DNA of 64,000 bases from Nitrospira sp. GTDB taxonomy: Bacteria > Nitrospirota > Nitrospiria > Nitrospirales > Nitrospiraceae. Below, one piece after another: positions 17,812-26,316 of this stretch (the stretch's first letter is position 1; the number at the start of each line of letters is the position of its first letter). The stretch is taken from positions 3,364,036 through 3,428,035 of the forward strand of contig CP060501.1 in the NCBI GenBank assembly GCA_024760545.1. The letters run 5' to 3'. The notes below the pieces were generated by a model that ran no database searches, was not told where the DNA came from, and saw only the letters and a list, made by a program, of their open reading frames with translations. A program made the translations under genes and the position numbers.

Positions 17812-18882
17812 ATGTTGCATCGAATGGCCTTGCGGGTGCTTCCGAGCTTGAGTCTGGCGGTCACGGAAGATGCCGTGCGCAAGCAAAAGCGGATCGTGAT
17901 GTTCGTCCCCGGGTTGATCGCCTTCGGGGTGTATCGCCTGGCTAAGCATCTCGTTCCGATTGCGGACCCGCTTGTGCTGTTGACGGTCAGCAGTGTAGTG
18001 GCGGCGGTCACTTCGCTCCTCGCGTACAAGATTGGGCGGGCTTCACCATGGTCTTTGATTGTCCGCCAAGACGGAGCGCGGCGTCTCGGTTGGCTTGCCG
18101 GATGGATCGGAGCGGTCTATGGCATTCAGCTCTCGTTGTTGGTGCTGACCCTACTCTGGATTATGAATTACAGTTACCTCCAACATCCCGATGGGCCGGC
18201 AATGATGGCGATCATTATCTCCTGTACGGCTGTCGCTCGCGACGCATTTGAAATCGGCCATGTACGCAAGCTCTCCGTCATGGGGAGGCCATTTCTGACG
18301 TTCCCTGATGGAGAGGAGTTCCGCGTCCTGGTGCAGCACCGGGCTTCGCAATTGGGACCGTGGGTTCTGACAGCATTGGGTGTTGGTGCAATGGCGTCGC
18401 TGGCTGGGATGGCGATCGCCGATGAGCAGGCAGCCGCTCTGACTCAATTGCTGAGTGTGACACTCCTCGGCGGTGGTCTTGCCCTCTGCGCGTATTTTGC
18501 CGGACTCTATCCTTCCATATCCTGGGTTCACACGCTCCGTCAGACCGCTCCCGGTGAATTGCTGAAGTATTGGTGGTGGCCTGGGATGGCCTTTGCCTCC
18601 ACCTATTATCTGGTGACGATGGGACTGTTGTTGTTTGTCGCACGGCAACCGACGATTACGTTGAGCTCAGCGGCCGTGATGGGCGCGCTGGTTACGGCGA
18701 TGATGGTGTTGTATGGCTATTATCTGGGTGATCGGCGTCATATTGAAGACGAACAATCTCCACAACTGTCGAGTGGAATGTTGCGCTGCCCCTTCGTGAT
18801 GGGGATTCTCGGCAAGACCGTGAATGCGGCGGACAGTGCCGGAGGGGAATTGGTCTTTGGAAAAGATGGAACCAAGGGGTAG
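17812..18882 (+). CDS. Polytopic membrane protein of unknown function
   Basis: This 356-residue protein shows about eight hydrophobic helices. Between helices 4 and 5 is a soluble stretch with VARDAFEIGHVRKLS and FPDGEEFRVLVQHRAS. I do not recognise the family. It begins 17 bases after the PCP_red-like gene and ends four bases before bd-like oxidase copy 1. It is therefore almost certainly co-transcribed with the oxidase and may be a subunit or assembly partner. Confidence 0.7.
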   Translation: MLHRMALRVLPSLSLAVTEDAVRKQKRIVMFVPGLIAFGVYRLAKHLVPIADPLVLLTVSSVVAAVTSLLAYKIGRASPWSLIVRQDGARRLGWLAGWIGAVYGIQLSLLVLTLLWIMNYSYLQHPDGPAMMAIIISCTAVARDAFEIGHVRKLSVMGRPFLTFPDGEEFRVLVQHRASQLGPWVLTALGVGAMASLAGMAIADEQAAALTQLLSVTLLGGGLALCAYFAGLYPSISWVHTLRQTAPGELLKYWWWPGMAFASTYYLVTMGLLLFVARQPTITLSSAAVMGALVTAMMVLYGYYLGDRRHIEDEQSPQLSSGMLRCPFVMGILGKTVNAADSAGGELVFGKDGTKG

Positions 18883-18886
18883 GTCT

Positions 18887-20761
18887 ATGGAGCGAGAATT
18901 TCGAGGAACACGTTCCGTGATCAGTCTTGTACTGTACGTCGCGTTTGTCTTAGTTGCGCTTGGATACTCGTGGCACGGATCCGATGTGTCTTTTGCAGAA
19001 TCATCGACGGACATCTACTTTGGAACCGACGGAGCTCCCGAAGGACCGGCGGCTCCCGCTCCTGATGAGACGACGTATCCGCGAATCGGCTCATTGGACA
19101 GTCGTCTGGTGGTGTGGTTCGTGACGCAGCAGCATACCTACTTCGGCGGGTTTGTGCTCGCCCTTCCCTTGTTCTGTGCACTGATCGAGTTCCTCGGATT
19201 GACGACAAGAAAACCGGCTTTGGCGCTTCGCTACGATGGCCTCGCGAGGGACCTGGCGAAGGTGGCGGTCTTGGCCATGTCGGCGACGGCGCTCATCGGC
19301 AGTCTGATGCTGACAATGTTCATTATGCTCTATCCCAGTTTTATGAAGTATATGGGCGGCACGTTCAAGGATTTCATGCCGCTCTACGCCGCCGTCTTTG
19401 TGGGGGAAGCGCTGCTGCTGATCATCTATTACTATAGTTGGAACCGGATGGCTGAGCGGGGCATGAAGTGGATCCATGCGGCGATCGGCATTCTGACGAA
19501 CATCGTGGGAACTGCGTTGCTGATGATGGCGAATGCTTGGTCTGCCTTCATGATGTCCCCGGCCGGCGTCGATGCCCAGGGACGATTCTTGGGAAATGTC
19601 TGGCATCTGTTGCACTCGGCTCTCTGGAATCCGCTGAACGTCCATCGTTTCCTCGCTGACATCATGTCCGGGGGAGCGGTCGTGCTGGCCTATGCCTGTT
19701 ATCGATTCTTTACCAGCAAGACCGATGAGGAGCGGGCGTATTTCGACTGGGTCGGATATGTCTTTCTATTTGTCACGGTCTGTGCGCTCATTCCTATGCC
19801 GATCGCCGGTTACTGGCTGATGAAATCGGTGTTCGTGTTTCGCCAGACCATGGGCGTGACGATGATGGGAGGATTGCTCACATGGCTGTTTGTCGTCCAG
19901 GCCCTGTTAATCGGCGTCCTGTTCTTGGGAATTAACTACTATCTCTGGCAAAGTATGGCGCGGATCAAAGGGGGGGAACGCTATCAGCCGTATTACCAAG
20001 TCTTGTTGGCTATTCTGATGCTGGCGCTCTTTATTTGGCTGACGCCGCATACCTTGCTGATGTCTGCGAGTGAAGTGAAAGCGATGGGAGGCGCTCAGCA
20101 TCCCGTGATCGGCAACTACGGAGTCATGTCGGCCAAGAACGGCGCCATCAATATTCTGATTCTCGTTACCGCGCTCAGCTTTTTGTACTACCGCCGAGCG
20201 AATCGAACAATGACCATCTCGTGGATCAAAACCGGTAACACGATTCTCACGGTCCTGTATGTGGTGGGTGCTTTGAATATTGTGTGGTTATCAATCTATG
20301 GGTTCTATTTGCCGGCGAAAGTTCGTGTCGGTCTCTCCGCCCCGCAAGCCTTCACGACATTAACGGTCATTGTGGTCGGGGTGGTGATCAACCGTCTCAT
20401 GCTCAGACGGGCTGTGGTGCATGGCCCGATTCAATGGGGAAAAATTCCGCTGCGTGGCATGGTCGGCTTGTTTGGGCTGGCGGCGTCCTTCAGTTGGGTG
20501 ATGGGCCTGATGGGCTACATCCGTTCTTCGGGCCGCTTGTCTTGGCACGTCAGTGAACTGATGGCCGATGTCTCGCCGTGGGCTTTTACGCCGGATCTCC
20601 AGTTCGCCGCAAAAATGGTGACATTGAACATGGTGGTATTTTGGGCGGCAGTCCTCGCGCTGTTCTGGATGTGCCAGCGCGGGCAGCAGCCGGTGATGGG
20701 TGAAGAATTCCGAAAGGAACAGGCTCCCTTACTCTCGCCGGTTCCGTCGCAAGAAACATAA
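18887..20761 (+). CDS. bd-like terminal oxidase subunit I paralogue, copy 1
   Basis: This 624-residue protein has an N-terminal signal-like helix and about 13-14 further helices. It matches the bd-like oxidases described from Nitrospira, which share features with CydA but are proposed to bind copper. Residues conserved with copy 2 include QQH before the first core helix, WHLLHSALWNPLNVHR, TPHTLLM and GGAQHPVIGNYGVMSAKNG. I use ATG 18887, just after the upstream stop. The 63-base upstream extension overlaps the previous gene. It likely accepts electrons for oxygen reduction, though it may serve another acceptor. Confidence 0.8.
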   Translation: MEREFRGTRSVISLVLYVAFVLVALGYSWHGSDVSFAESSTDIYFGTDGAPEGPAAPAPDETTYPRIGSLDSRLVVWFVTQQHTYFGGFVLALPLFCALIEFLGLTTRKPALALRYDGLARDLAKVAVLAMSATALIGSLMLTMFIMLYPSFMKYMGGTFKDFMPLYAAVFVGEALLLIIYYYSWNRMAERGMKWIHAAIGILTNIVGTALLMMANAWSAFMMSPAGVDAQGRFLGNVWHLLHSALWNPLNVHRFLADIMSGGAVVLAYACYRFFTSKTDEERAYFDWVGYVFLFVTVCALIPMPIAGYWLMKSVFVFRQTMGVTMMGGLLTWLFVVQALLIGVLFLGINYYLWQSMARIKGGERYQPYYQVLLAILMLALFIWLTPHTLLMSASEVKAMGGAQHPVIGNYGVMSAKNGAINILILVTALSFLYYRRANRTMTISWIKTGNTILTVLYVVGALNIVWLSIYGFYLPAKVRVGLSAPQAFTTLTVIVVGVVINRLMLRRAVVHGPIQWGKIPLRGMVGLFGLAASFSWVMGLMGYIRSSGRLSWHVSELMADVSPWAFTPDLQFAAKMVTLNMVVFWAAVLALFWMCQRGQQPVMGEEFRKEQAPLLSPVPSQET

Positions 20762-20778
20762 GAAAGGGAATGATACTC

Positions 20779-21432
20779 ATGGAGTACCGTGCGTCGATGC
20801 GTGCAGCGGCAGTTCTCGGCATCCTAGCGGGCATACTTGTGTGGCAGGTTCCCGTCGGGGCTCAGGGGCAGGCGCTGGTGCTTGAAGATTTTCAAGCGAA
20901 GGAAGCAGATGGATTCCCTTCGCAGTGGGATCACGAAAATCAGCGAAGTCAATCGAAAGGTCGTGAAGCCTATAAAGTACGATCCGAGAACGGCGCCAAT
21001 TTCTTATCGGCCAAGGATGCAGGTCAGCGCATTAAGAAAAAGAAAATCGATTGGGATCCTAAGGCCTATCCCATTCTGACCTGGCGCTGGCGTCTGAATA
21101 AGGCGGCCACTGGGAACGAGCCGCTTGCTGCGGTCTATGCGTCGTTGGATACTGATCTCCTCTTTATTCCGGTGTTCACGAAATATGTGTGGAGCGGGTC
21201 GAAACCGGATGGCACGCTGACGGAAGGCGGCATGTTTAGCGGCTCCGAGATTGTTGTGCAGGCTGGGACGAAGGAGATCGGGCAGTGGTTTGAAGAGCGG
21301 GTGAATGTGTACGAAGACTTCAAGCGGATCCATCAGCATGAGCCCGCGGCGAAGGCATGGGGCATTTCCATCATCGCGGCACCTGGTGTCGAAATCGATT
21401 TTGGCCCATTAATTGCGACTCCGGCCAAGTAG
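20779..21432 (+). CDS. Secreted DUF3047 family protein
   Basis: This 217-residue protein has a Sec signal peptide (cleavage near VGAQG). Its body follows the DUF3047 pattern: LEDFQ at the start, [17 protein letters not shown], and [19 protein letters not shown] at the end. Such proteins have a jelly-roll-like fold and no known activity. ATG 20779 is chosen because AAAGGGA lies nine bases upstream. The ATG at 20770 is too close to it. It is 17 bases after oxidase copy 1. Confidence 0.75.
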   Translation: MEYRASMRAAAVLGILAGILVWQVPVGAQGQALVLEDFQAKEADGFPSQWDHENQRSQSKGREAYKVRSENGANFLSAKDAGQRIKKKKIDWDPKAYPILTWRWRLNKAATGNEPLAAVYASLDTDLLFIPVFTKYVWSGSKPDGTLTEGGMFSGSEIVVQAGTKEIGQWFEERVNVYEDFKRIHQHEPAAKAWGISIIAAPGVEIDFGPLIATPAK

Positions 21433-21467
21433 AGATCGGTCTTCTCAGTTTGAGGAGGACTCGTGTG

Positions 21468-21824
21468 ATGGGGAGGAACAAGGTGTTTGACATCGCACTA
21501 GGACTCGGCGTGATGGGTACCGTGGGTACGCTGATTGGGCTCACCATGGGCGGTGGGCTGATGCCTGTCGCGATCTCTGTTGGGCTTGGTCTCGGTGTTG
21601 TCATCGGGTTTCTCGGCGGCCGCCGATTTCTTGTGAGTATCCTGGTCGGCACCGTGTTGGGTGGCGTGTTAGCTTGGCTGATGGCTGGTGCCGAGAGGAT
21701 CTGGGTCGGCGCTGGCGCGGGTGCGGCCATGGGTGGTTTTCTAGGCGTCCAGATATCGATGTTGCTCGATGTGCGTGCTGCAAAGAAGGCGGCGGCGGAA
21801 CAGGCCGAGACGTTGCCGCTCTAA
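21468..21824 (+). CDS. Small Gly-rich membrane protein
   Basis: This 118-residue protein has four hydrophobic, Gly-rich helices (for example [19 protein letters not shown] and [11 protein letters not shown]) and an Ala/Lys-rich cytosolic tail. No family is recognised. ATG 21468 has TGAGGAGG nine bases upstream. A frame start at 21357 overlaps the previous gene and is rejected. It is in the run following oxidase copy 1. Confidence 0.65.
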   Translation: MGRNKVFDIALGLGVMGTVGTLIGLTMGGGLMPVAISVGLGLGVVIGFLGGRRFLVSILVGTVLGGVLAWLMAGAERIWVGAGAGAAMGGFLGVQISMLLDVRAAKKAAAEQAETLPL

Positions 21825-21857
21825 TCGGTAGGTATTCTCTCGATCAAAGAGGTTTCT

Positions 21858-22775
21858 GTGGAAAACAAGGGTGTCTTAGTCGGGTCCATCATTTTTGTGT
21901 TTGCATCGTTCATTCTCATGATCGGCCTGCTGGCCTATGAATCCTATAAGGCCAAGCAAATGAAACAGCTGGCTCTGTCGGTCAAGTCAGAAGCCCGACC
22001 GACAGCGAGTAACCTGCCGGCTCAGGATTTCTCGATGTACAAGACCAAAATAGGGGATGAAGGTCGGGAAATGGTACAGATCCCGGAAGGTCCCTTTACC
22101 ATGGGAAGCAATGAGGGTGATCCGGATGAGGCCCCGGAACATCAAGTCTACCTGAAGGGGTTCTTTCTGGATCGAAAGGAAGTGACACAAGAGGAATATG
22201 TGCGGTTCGCGAAGATGACCAAACGTGCGATGCCCAGAATCGAAGTGTTTGACGACGATCAGTCCAAGATCTTAAAACCGGACTTCGCGGCGATGAGTGT
22301 CTCCTGGGACGAAGCGGCGGCCTACTGCAAGTGGGCCGGCAAGCGACTTCCTACCGAAGCCGAGTGGGAAAAAGCCGGTCGTGGTGAGAGTAAGAGAAAA
22401 TATCCATGGGGAGATAAGTTTGTCACCAATGCCGCCAATGTCGATGGCAGCGAAGACGGGTATAAGTATCTGGCTCCGCCCGGCTCATTCGATGTGGGAC
22501 GAAGTCCTTATGGTCTCTATGACATGACAGGCAACGTTGCGGAGTGGGTGGAGGACTCCTATGACGAACACTACTACAAGAAATCTCCATTTCGTGACCC
22601 GAAGGGGCCAGCGAATGCGGATCTTAAAGTCGTGCGTGGAGGCTCATGGCGGGAGACCGAGCATAATGCGAGGTTGTCCAAGCGATTTGCGGCCAAACAT
22701 TGGCGGACAGATGTCACGATCGGTATTCGATGCGCAAGCGATCTGGATCTAGCGGTGGCCACTCCAGAGCCGTAG
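21858..22775 (+). CDS. Membrane-anchored FGE/SUMF1-fold protein
   Basis: This 305-residue protein has one N-terminal helix (about 8-26) and a formylglycine-generating-enzyme fold: MVQIPEGPFTMGSNEGDPDEAPEHQV, YCKWAGKRLPTEAEWEKAGRG and GLYDMTGNVAEWVEDSYD. The paired active-site cysteines of true FGE are not seen; only YCKW and IRCAS hold Cys. A catalytic role is thus doubtful, and a binding or assembly role is more likely. GTG 21858 has AGAGG five bases upstream. It is followed six bases later by a paralogue. Confidence 0.85.
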   Translation: MENKGVLVGSIIFVFASFILMIGLLAYESYKAKQMKQLALSVKSEARPTASNLPAQDFSMYKTKIGDEGREMVQIPEGPFTMGSNEGDPDEAPEHQVYLKGFFLDRKEVTQEEYVRFAKMTKRAMPRIEVFDDDQSKILKPDFAAMSVSWDEAAAYCKWAGKRLPTEAEWEKAGRGESKRKYPWGDKFVTNAANVDGSEDGYKYLAPPGSFDVGRSPYGLYDMTGNVAEWVEDSYDEHYYKKSPFRDPKGPANADLKVVRGGSWRETEHNARLSKRFAAKHWRTDVTIGIRCASDLDLAVATPEP

Positions 22776-22781
22776 ACGGGT

Positions 22782-23678
22782 ATGCTCGAAACCAAATTTA
22801 AATTGATCTTCCTGCTCGTGGTGCTGGTGTGCGCCGCCATGCCCATCACAGCCATTTTGCGAGGCACCACCCTCACGCCGTATGAAAAGCCGGTGTCCGA
22901 AAACATTGCCGAAGTTGAACCGGAGCAGGAGAGTGTTTCCGGAGAGGAGCCTATTCCGGAGGACATGGTGACGATTCCGGCAGGGCCGTTCATTCGCGGA
23001 ACGAAGGATGGTGGATTCGATGAGCAGCCGCAGCGCGCCATTTCCCTCGATACCTTTTCGATCGATCGATATGAAGTGACCAACCATCAGTATCAGCAAT
23101 TTGTTGTGGCCACCGGCCATCGAAAGCCAGGATTGCCCTCGCGCTATGCAAAAAGTGGCAGCAGAGTGCGTGGCGTCAACCAACCGGCTGTCTATGTTTC
23201 GTGGGACGACGCTGAGGAATACTGTCGCTGGAAAGGTAAGCGGCTTCCGAGCGAAGCCGAGTGGGAAAAGGCTATGCGCGGTACGGACGGGAGGCTCTGG
23301 CCATGGGGAAACATAGAGCAGCCTCAGGGCGCCAATTGGGCGCGTGTGCAGGACGGTCACGAGGTATCTGCACGCGTGGGAACTTTTCAGGCCGATAAGA
23401 GCCCCTATGGAGTCATGGATGGGGCCGGCAATGTCATCGAATGGGTAGCTGATTGGTACAATGAGACCTATTACAAGGATTCGCCGGAGCAGAACCCTCC
23501 AAGCCCTGAGCATGGCACCTATCGGGTACTCAGGGGGGGAGGGTATACGACGACCGGCGGTGATATCCGGATTACCAGCCGAAGCAAGATGATGCCGGAT
23601 TTTCGAGATGAAACGATCGGATTTCGCTGCGCAATTTCGAAGACGGGAACGACAGAAGCGGGAGAGAAAAAAAGCTGA
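22782..23678 (+). CDS. Membrane-anchored FGE/SUMF1-fold protein, second copy
   Basis: This 298-residue paralogue of the preceding gene has an N-terminal helix (about 6-26), then MVTIPAGPFIRGTKDGGFDEQPQRAI, YCRWKGKRLPSEAEWEKAMRG and GVMDGAGNVIEWVADWYN. The active-site Cys pair of FGE is again absent. Both copies face the periplasm by topology. Their position between two bd-like oxidase genes suggests work on the oxidase or its partners. ATG 22782 follows the upstream stop by six bases. Confidence 0.83.
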   Translation: MLETKFKLIFLLVVLVCAAMPITAILRGTTLTPYEKPVSENIAEVEPEQESVSGEEPIPEDMVTIPAGPFIRGTKDGGFDEQPQRAISLDTFSIDRYEVTNHQYQQFVVATGHRKPGLPSRYAKSGSRVRGVNQPAVYVSWDDAEEYCRWKGKRLPSEAEWEKAMRGTDGRLWPWGNIEQPQGANWARVQDGHEVSARVGTFQADKSPYGVMDGAGNVIEWVADWYNETYYKDSPEQNPPSPEHGTYRVLRGGGYTTTGGDIRITSRSKMMPDFRDETIGFRCAISKTGTTEAGEKKS

Positions 23679-23683
23679 TGAAC

Positions 23684-23788
23684 CTAGAGAAAATCAAAGT
23701 AGTAAAGGATCAAAAACACGGCCAAAATGATGTTGACAACCATACCGGCCAAAACTATAATGTCAAACACTTTTGAGTTCTTCGTCAC
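23684..23788 (-). CDS. Mini membrane protein (34 residues)
   Basis: Minus-strand GTG at 23788, with AGGAG about six bases upstream, reads MTKNSKVFDIIVLAGMVV, continues through a second hydrophobic stretch and ends YYFDFL-stop. It is one transmembrane helix with a short charged N-terminus. The size and shape recall CydX/CcoQ-like oxidase accessory peptides. It is divergent from the two mini genes that follow. Coding status is inferred from the ribosome binding site and the clean helix. Confidence 0.55.
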   Translation of the reverse strand: MTKNSKVFDIIVLAGMVVNIILAVFLILYYFDFL

Positions 23789-23910
23789 GGTTTCTCCTGT
23801 TGATTCGCGCACTAGCGACTAAAGTTTGATAACACAGGGTTTGGTACCTGTCAAGAAAATGCAGTAATTCTGAATCGCCCACCAAACTATCTTGATCGGG
23901 AGTAAAACAG

Positions 23911-24033
23911 ATGGCAAGCGCTACCCCTGACAGCGAAATTAAGATAAAAATCGGCAAGATGATTTTCTACATAACCTGTGCTGTTGGAATATGGTTTTTC
24001 TATTGGTTTGCAGGAATCCAGTGTCCCTGCTGA
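23911..24033 (+). CDS. Mini membrane protein (40 residues)
   Basis: ATG 23911 with GGGAG eight bases upstream encodes a 40-residue peptide. It has a polar N-terminus (MASATPDSEIKIKIGK) and a helix with ITCAVGIWFFYWFAGIQ, and it ends CPC. One membrane helix rich in aromatic residues is predicted, with a terminal Cys pair. It precedes another mini gene and oxidase copy 2 on the same strand. A small oxidase subunit is the likeliest role. Confidence 0.6.
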   Translation: MASATPDSEIKIKIGKMIFYITCAVGIWFFYWFAGIQCPC

Positions 24034-24118
24034 GTTGCTGATCTCGTCTAGCTGCCAGGGGTCTGGCCGCACAGCTCAATCAACGGATGGCTGGGTTAAG
24101 TAAGAGGAGAAAAGGGAA

Positions 24119-24250
24119 ATGAGTGCGTTAAATAATCCTGTGGTGGCGGTGATTGTCTCCCTTATTATCGCGGTCGGCTATTTTACATTGGTCGATCACT
24201 ATCTGATGGACATGCAGGGGCTGGACTACTGGTACCTGTTCCGGAAGTAG
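24119..24250 (+). CDS. Mini membrane protein (43 residues)
   Basis: ATG 24119, preceded by a purine tract with AGGAG and AAAGGG, encodes 43 residues. A hydrophobic helix (NPVVAVIVSLIIAVGYF) is followed by the amphipathic tail LVDHYLMDMQGLDYWYLFRK. It lies 72 bases upstream of oxidase copy 2 and in the same direction. It resembles small oxidase subunits in size and topology. No homologue is recognised. Confidence 0.65.
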   Translation: MSALNNPVVAVIVSLIIAVGYFTLVDHYLMDMQGLDYWYLFRK

Positions 24251-24322
24251 GCCTGTGAGGAAGTAGTCAAGTCTTCTGGTGAGATTCGGCAATTTAACGA
24301 GAGTGTATCAAGGAGGTAATCC

Positions 24323-26239
24323 ATGGGCCTTTTAACCGGCAAGCGCGTCTTTTCTATCATGGCGCTCTGCATGATGGTTGGCCTCCTTCTGCTTCCGATC
24401 GTCGTAGCGTTGCCTTCACCGGCTATCGGTGGGGATGCTCCTGCCGGCGATGCGGCAAAGAAGGATGGAGATAAAGTCGAGAAGGGCCGGGATGTCTATT
24501 ACAAGACCGAAGGTATTGTAGTCGGCGCTCCCGCTCCTAAGACGACGGATGGTCCCAGGGACTATCCGCGATACAACTTTGAAAGCCGTGTCCTGCTGTG
24601 GTTTGCCAATCAGCAACATCTCTACTATGGCAGCTTCGTCCTAGCGGTACCGATCTTTTGTATGATCATTGAGTTCATGGGCGTGGTCACTAAAGATAAG
24701 GCACTTGCGAAGCGTTACGACCAGCTGGCGTATGATTTCATCAAGATCAGTCTCACGGCCTACTCGCTTACGGCTATTCTAGGCGGCATTCTGATCTTTA
24801 CGTTTCTGACCTTGTACCCTGCCTTCTTCTCCTACTTGTCCGGCATATTCCGTCCCGTCATGCACATCTATGCGCTGATGTTCGTGGCGGAGAGCGGTAC
24901 TCTCTACATCTACTATTACGGTTGGGACAAGATGAAGGAAGGGTTCCTCAAGTGGATTCATTTGAGCATGTCGGTGATCCTGAACATTATTGGTACCCTG
25001 CTCATGTTCTTGGCCAATTCCTGGATCGGCTTCATGATGTCGCCGGCCGGAGTCGATGAGCAGGGCCGATATCTCGGAAATATCTGGCACGTGATCCACA
25101 CTGCTCTGTGGAATCCGCTTAATCTCCATCGCATTCTGGGCAACATGGCGTTTGGTGGAGGAGTTGTCGCTGCCTACGCCGCATATAAGTTCCTGGCGGC
25201 AAAGACCGATGAGGACCGCGCGCACTACGATTGGATGGGCTACATTGCCATGGCACTGGGTGTCGCCTTCTTGATCCCGTTACCTTTTGCTGGCTATTGG
25301 CTTATGCGTGAAGTGTATGCCTATCGCCAACAGATGGGGATCACCCTGATGGGCGGTTTGCTTGCCTGGCTGTTCATTATTCAGGCCACGATGATCGGCA
25401 TTCTCTTTCTGAGCACTAACTACTACCTGTGGCAGGCAATGGGCCGCATGCGCGGTGCTGAAAAATACCAACGGTACATCAAGTACCTGGTGTTCCTACT
25501 CGCCTGTGGGTATATGGTGTTTATTACTCCCCACACGATGGTTATGACCCCGGCTGAATTGAAGGCCATGGGAGGCCAACAACATCCCGTACTGGGGAAC
25601 TACGGAGTCATGTCCGCGAAGAACGGCGGGATCAACGTTATTATTACGACGACCGTGCTGAGCTTCGTTTGGTACATGAGAGGAAATAAGGTCTCCACGG
25701 TATCGTGGGCGAAGTTCGGTAATATTTTCATGGGAGTATTTTTTGCCTGCGCCTACGTCAACATCATTTGGCTTGCTATTTACGGGTATTACATTCCGGC
25801 AAACGTACGAGTCGGTTTATCTGTCCCCCAAGTGGCAACAACATTGTCTTGTCTCTTCTTCATGTTCGCGCTCAACAGCGTGATGATGAGGGGCGCCAAG
25901 CAAATGGGGCCGATAGAGTGGGGTAAGATTTCCGCTCGCTCTCAGTATGCCCTTATTATGCTGGCGACGGCATTTACCTGGATGATGGGTTTAATGGGCT
26001 ATATTCGCTCCTCGGTCCGTCTGTTTTGGCATGTCAATGAGATCATGCGTGACAATTCCCCTTGGGCCTATACGCATACCGTCGGATTTGCCGCTAACAT
26101 GATTTCATTTAATGTGTTGTTTTTCTGGATCACTATTCTCTTTGTCTTTTGGCTCGGCAGCTTGACTGCGAAGAAAGTTCCGGTGGAGGCAAAGGCGGGT
26201 ATCCCGGGCAGTGTCCCGCAGCCGGCCGCTAGTCACTGA
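24323..26239 (+). CDS. bd-like terminal oxidase subunit I paralogue, copy 2
   Basis: This 638-residue polytopic protein is homologous along its length to copy 1. An N-terminal signal-like helix is followed by a Lys/Asp-rich linker and about 13-14 helices. Conserved His are at about 99 (NQQHLYYG), 256, 259 and 269 (WHVIHTALWNPLNLHR), 404 (TPHTMVM) and 421 (QQHPVLGNYG). It heads a run with three cytochrome c genes, so electrons probably come from cytochrome c rather than only from quinol. It starts at ATG 24323 after AAGGAGG. Confidence 0.82.
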   Translation: MGLLTGKRVFSIMALCMMVGLLLLPIVVALPSPAIGGDAPAGDAAKKDGDKVEKGRDVYYKTEGIVVGAPAPKTTDGPRDYPRYNFESRVLLWFANQQHLYYGSFVLAVPIFCMIIEFMGVVTKDKALAKRYDQLAYDFIKISLTAYSLTAILGGILIFTFLTLYPAFFSYLSGIFRPVMHIYALMFVAESGTLYIYYYGWDKMKEGFLKWIHLSMSVILNIIGTLLMFLANSWIGFMMSPAGVDEQGRYLGNIWHVIHTALWNPLNLHRILGNMAFGGGVVAAYAAYKFLAAKTDEDRAHYDWMGYIAMALGVAFLIPLPFAGYWLMREVYAYRQQMGITLMGGLLAWLFIIQATMIGILFLSTNYYLWQAMGRMRGAEKYQRYIKYLVFLLACGYMVFITPHTMVMTPAELKAMGGQQHPVLGNYGVMSAKNGGINVIITTTVLSFVWYMRGNKVSTVSWAKFGNIFMGVFFACAYVNIIWLAIYGYYIPANVRVGLSVPQVATTLSCLFFMFALNSVMMRGAKQMGPIEWGKISARSQYALIMLATAFTWMMGLMGYIRSSVRLFWHVNEIMRDNSPWAYTHTVGFAANMISFNVLFFWITILFVFWLGSLTAKKVPVEAKAGIPGSVPQPAASH

Positions 26240-26316
26240 TCGGTGCCTTATTGACAGTTGGCTCAACGGGGCGAGGAAGCTTTCCACCGCCGTTGAAGCT
26301 GTAGGAGGTCAAGACC

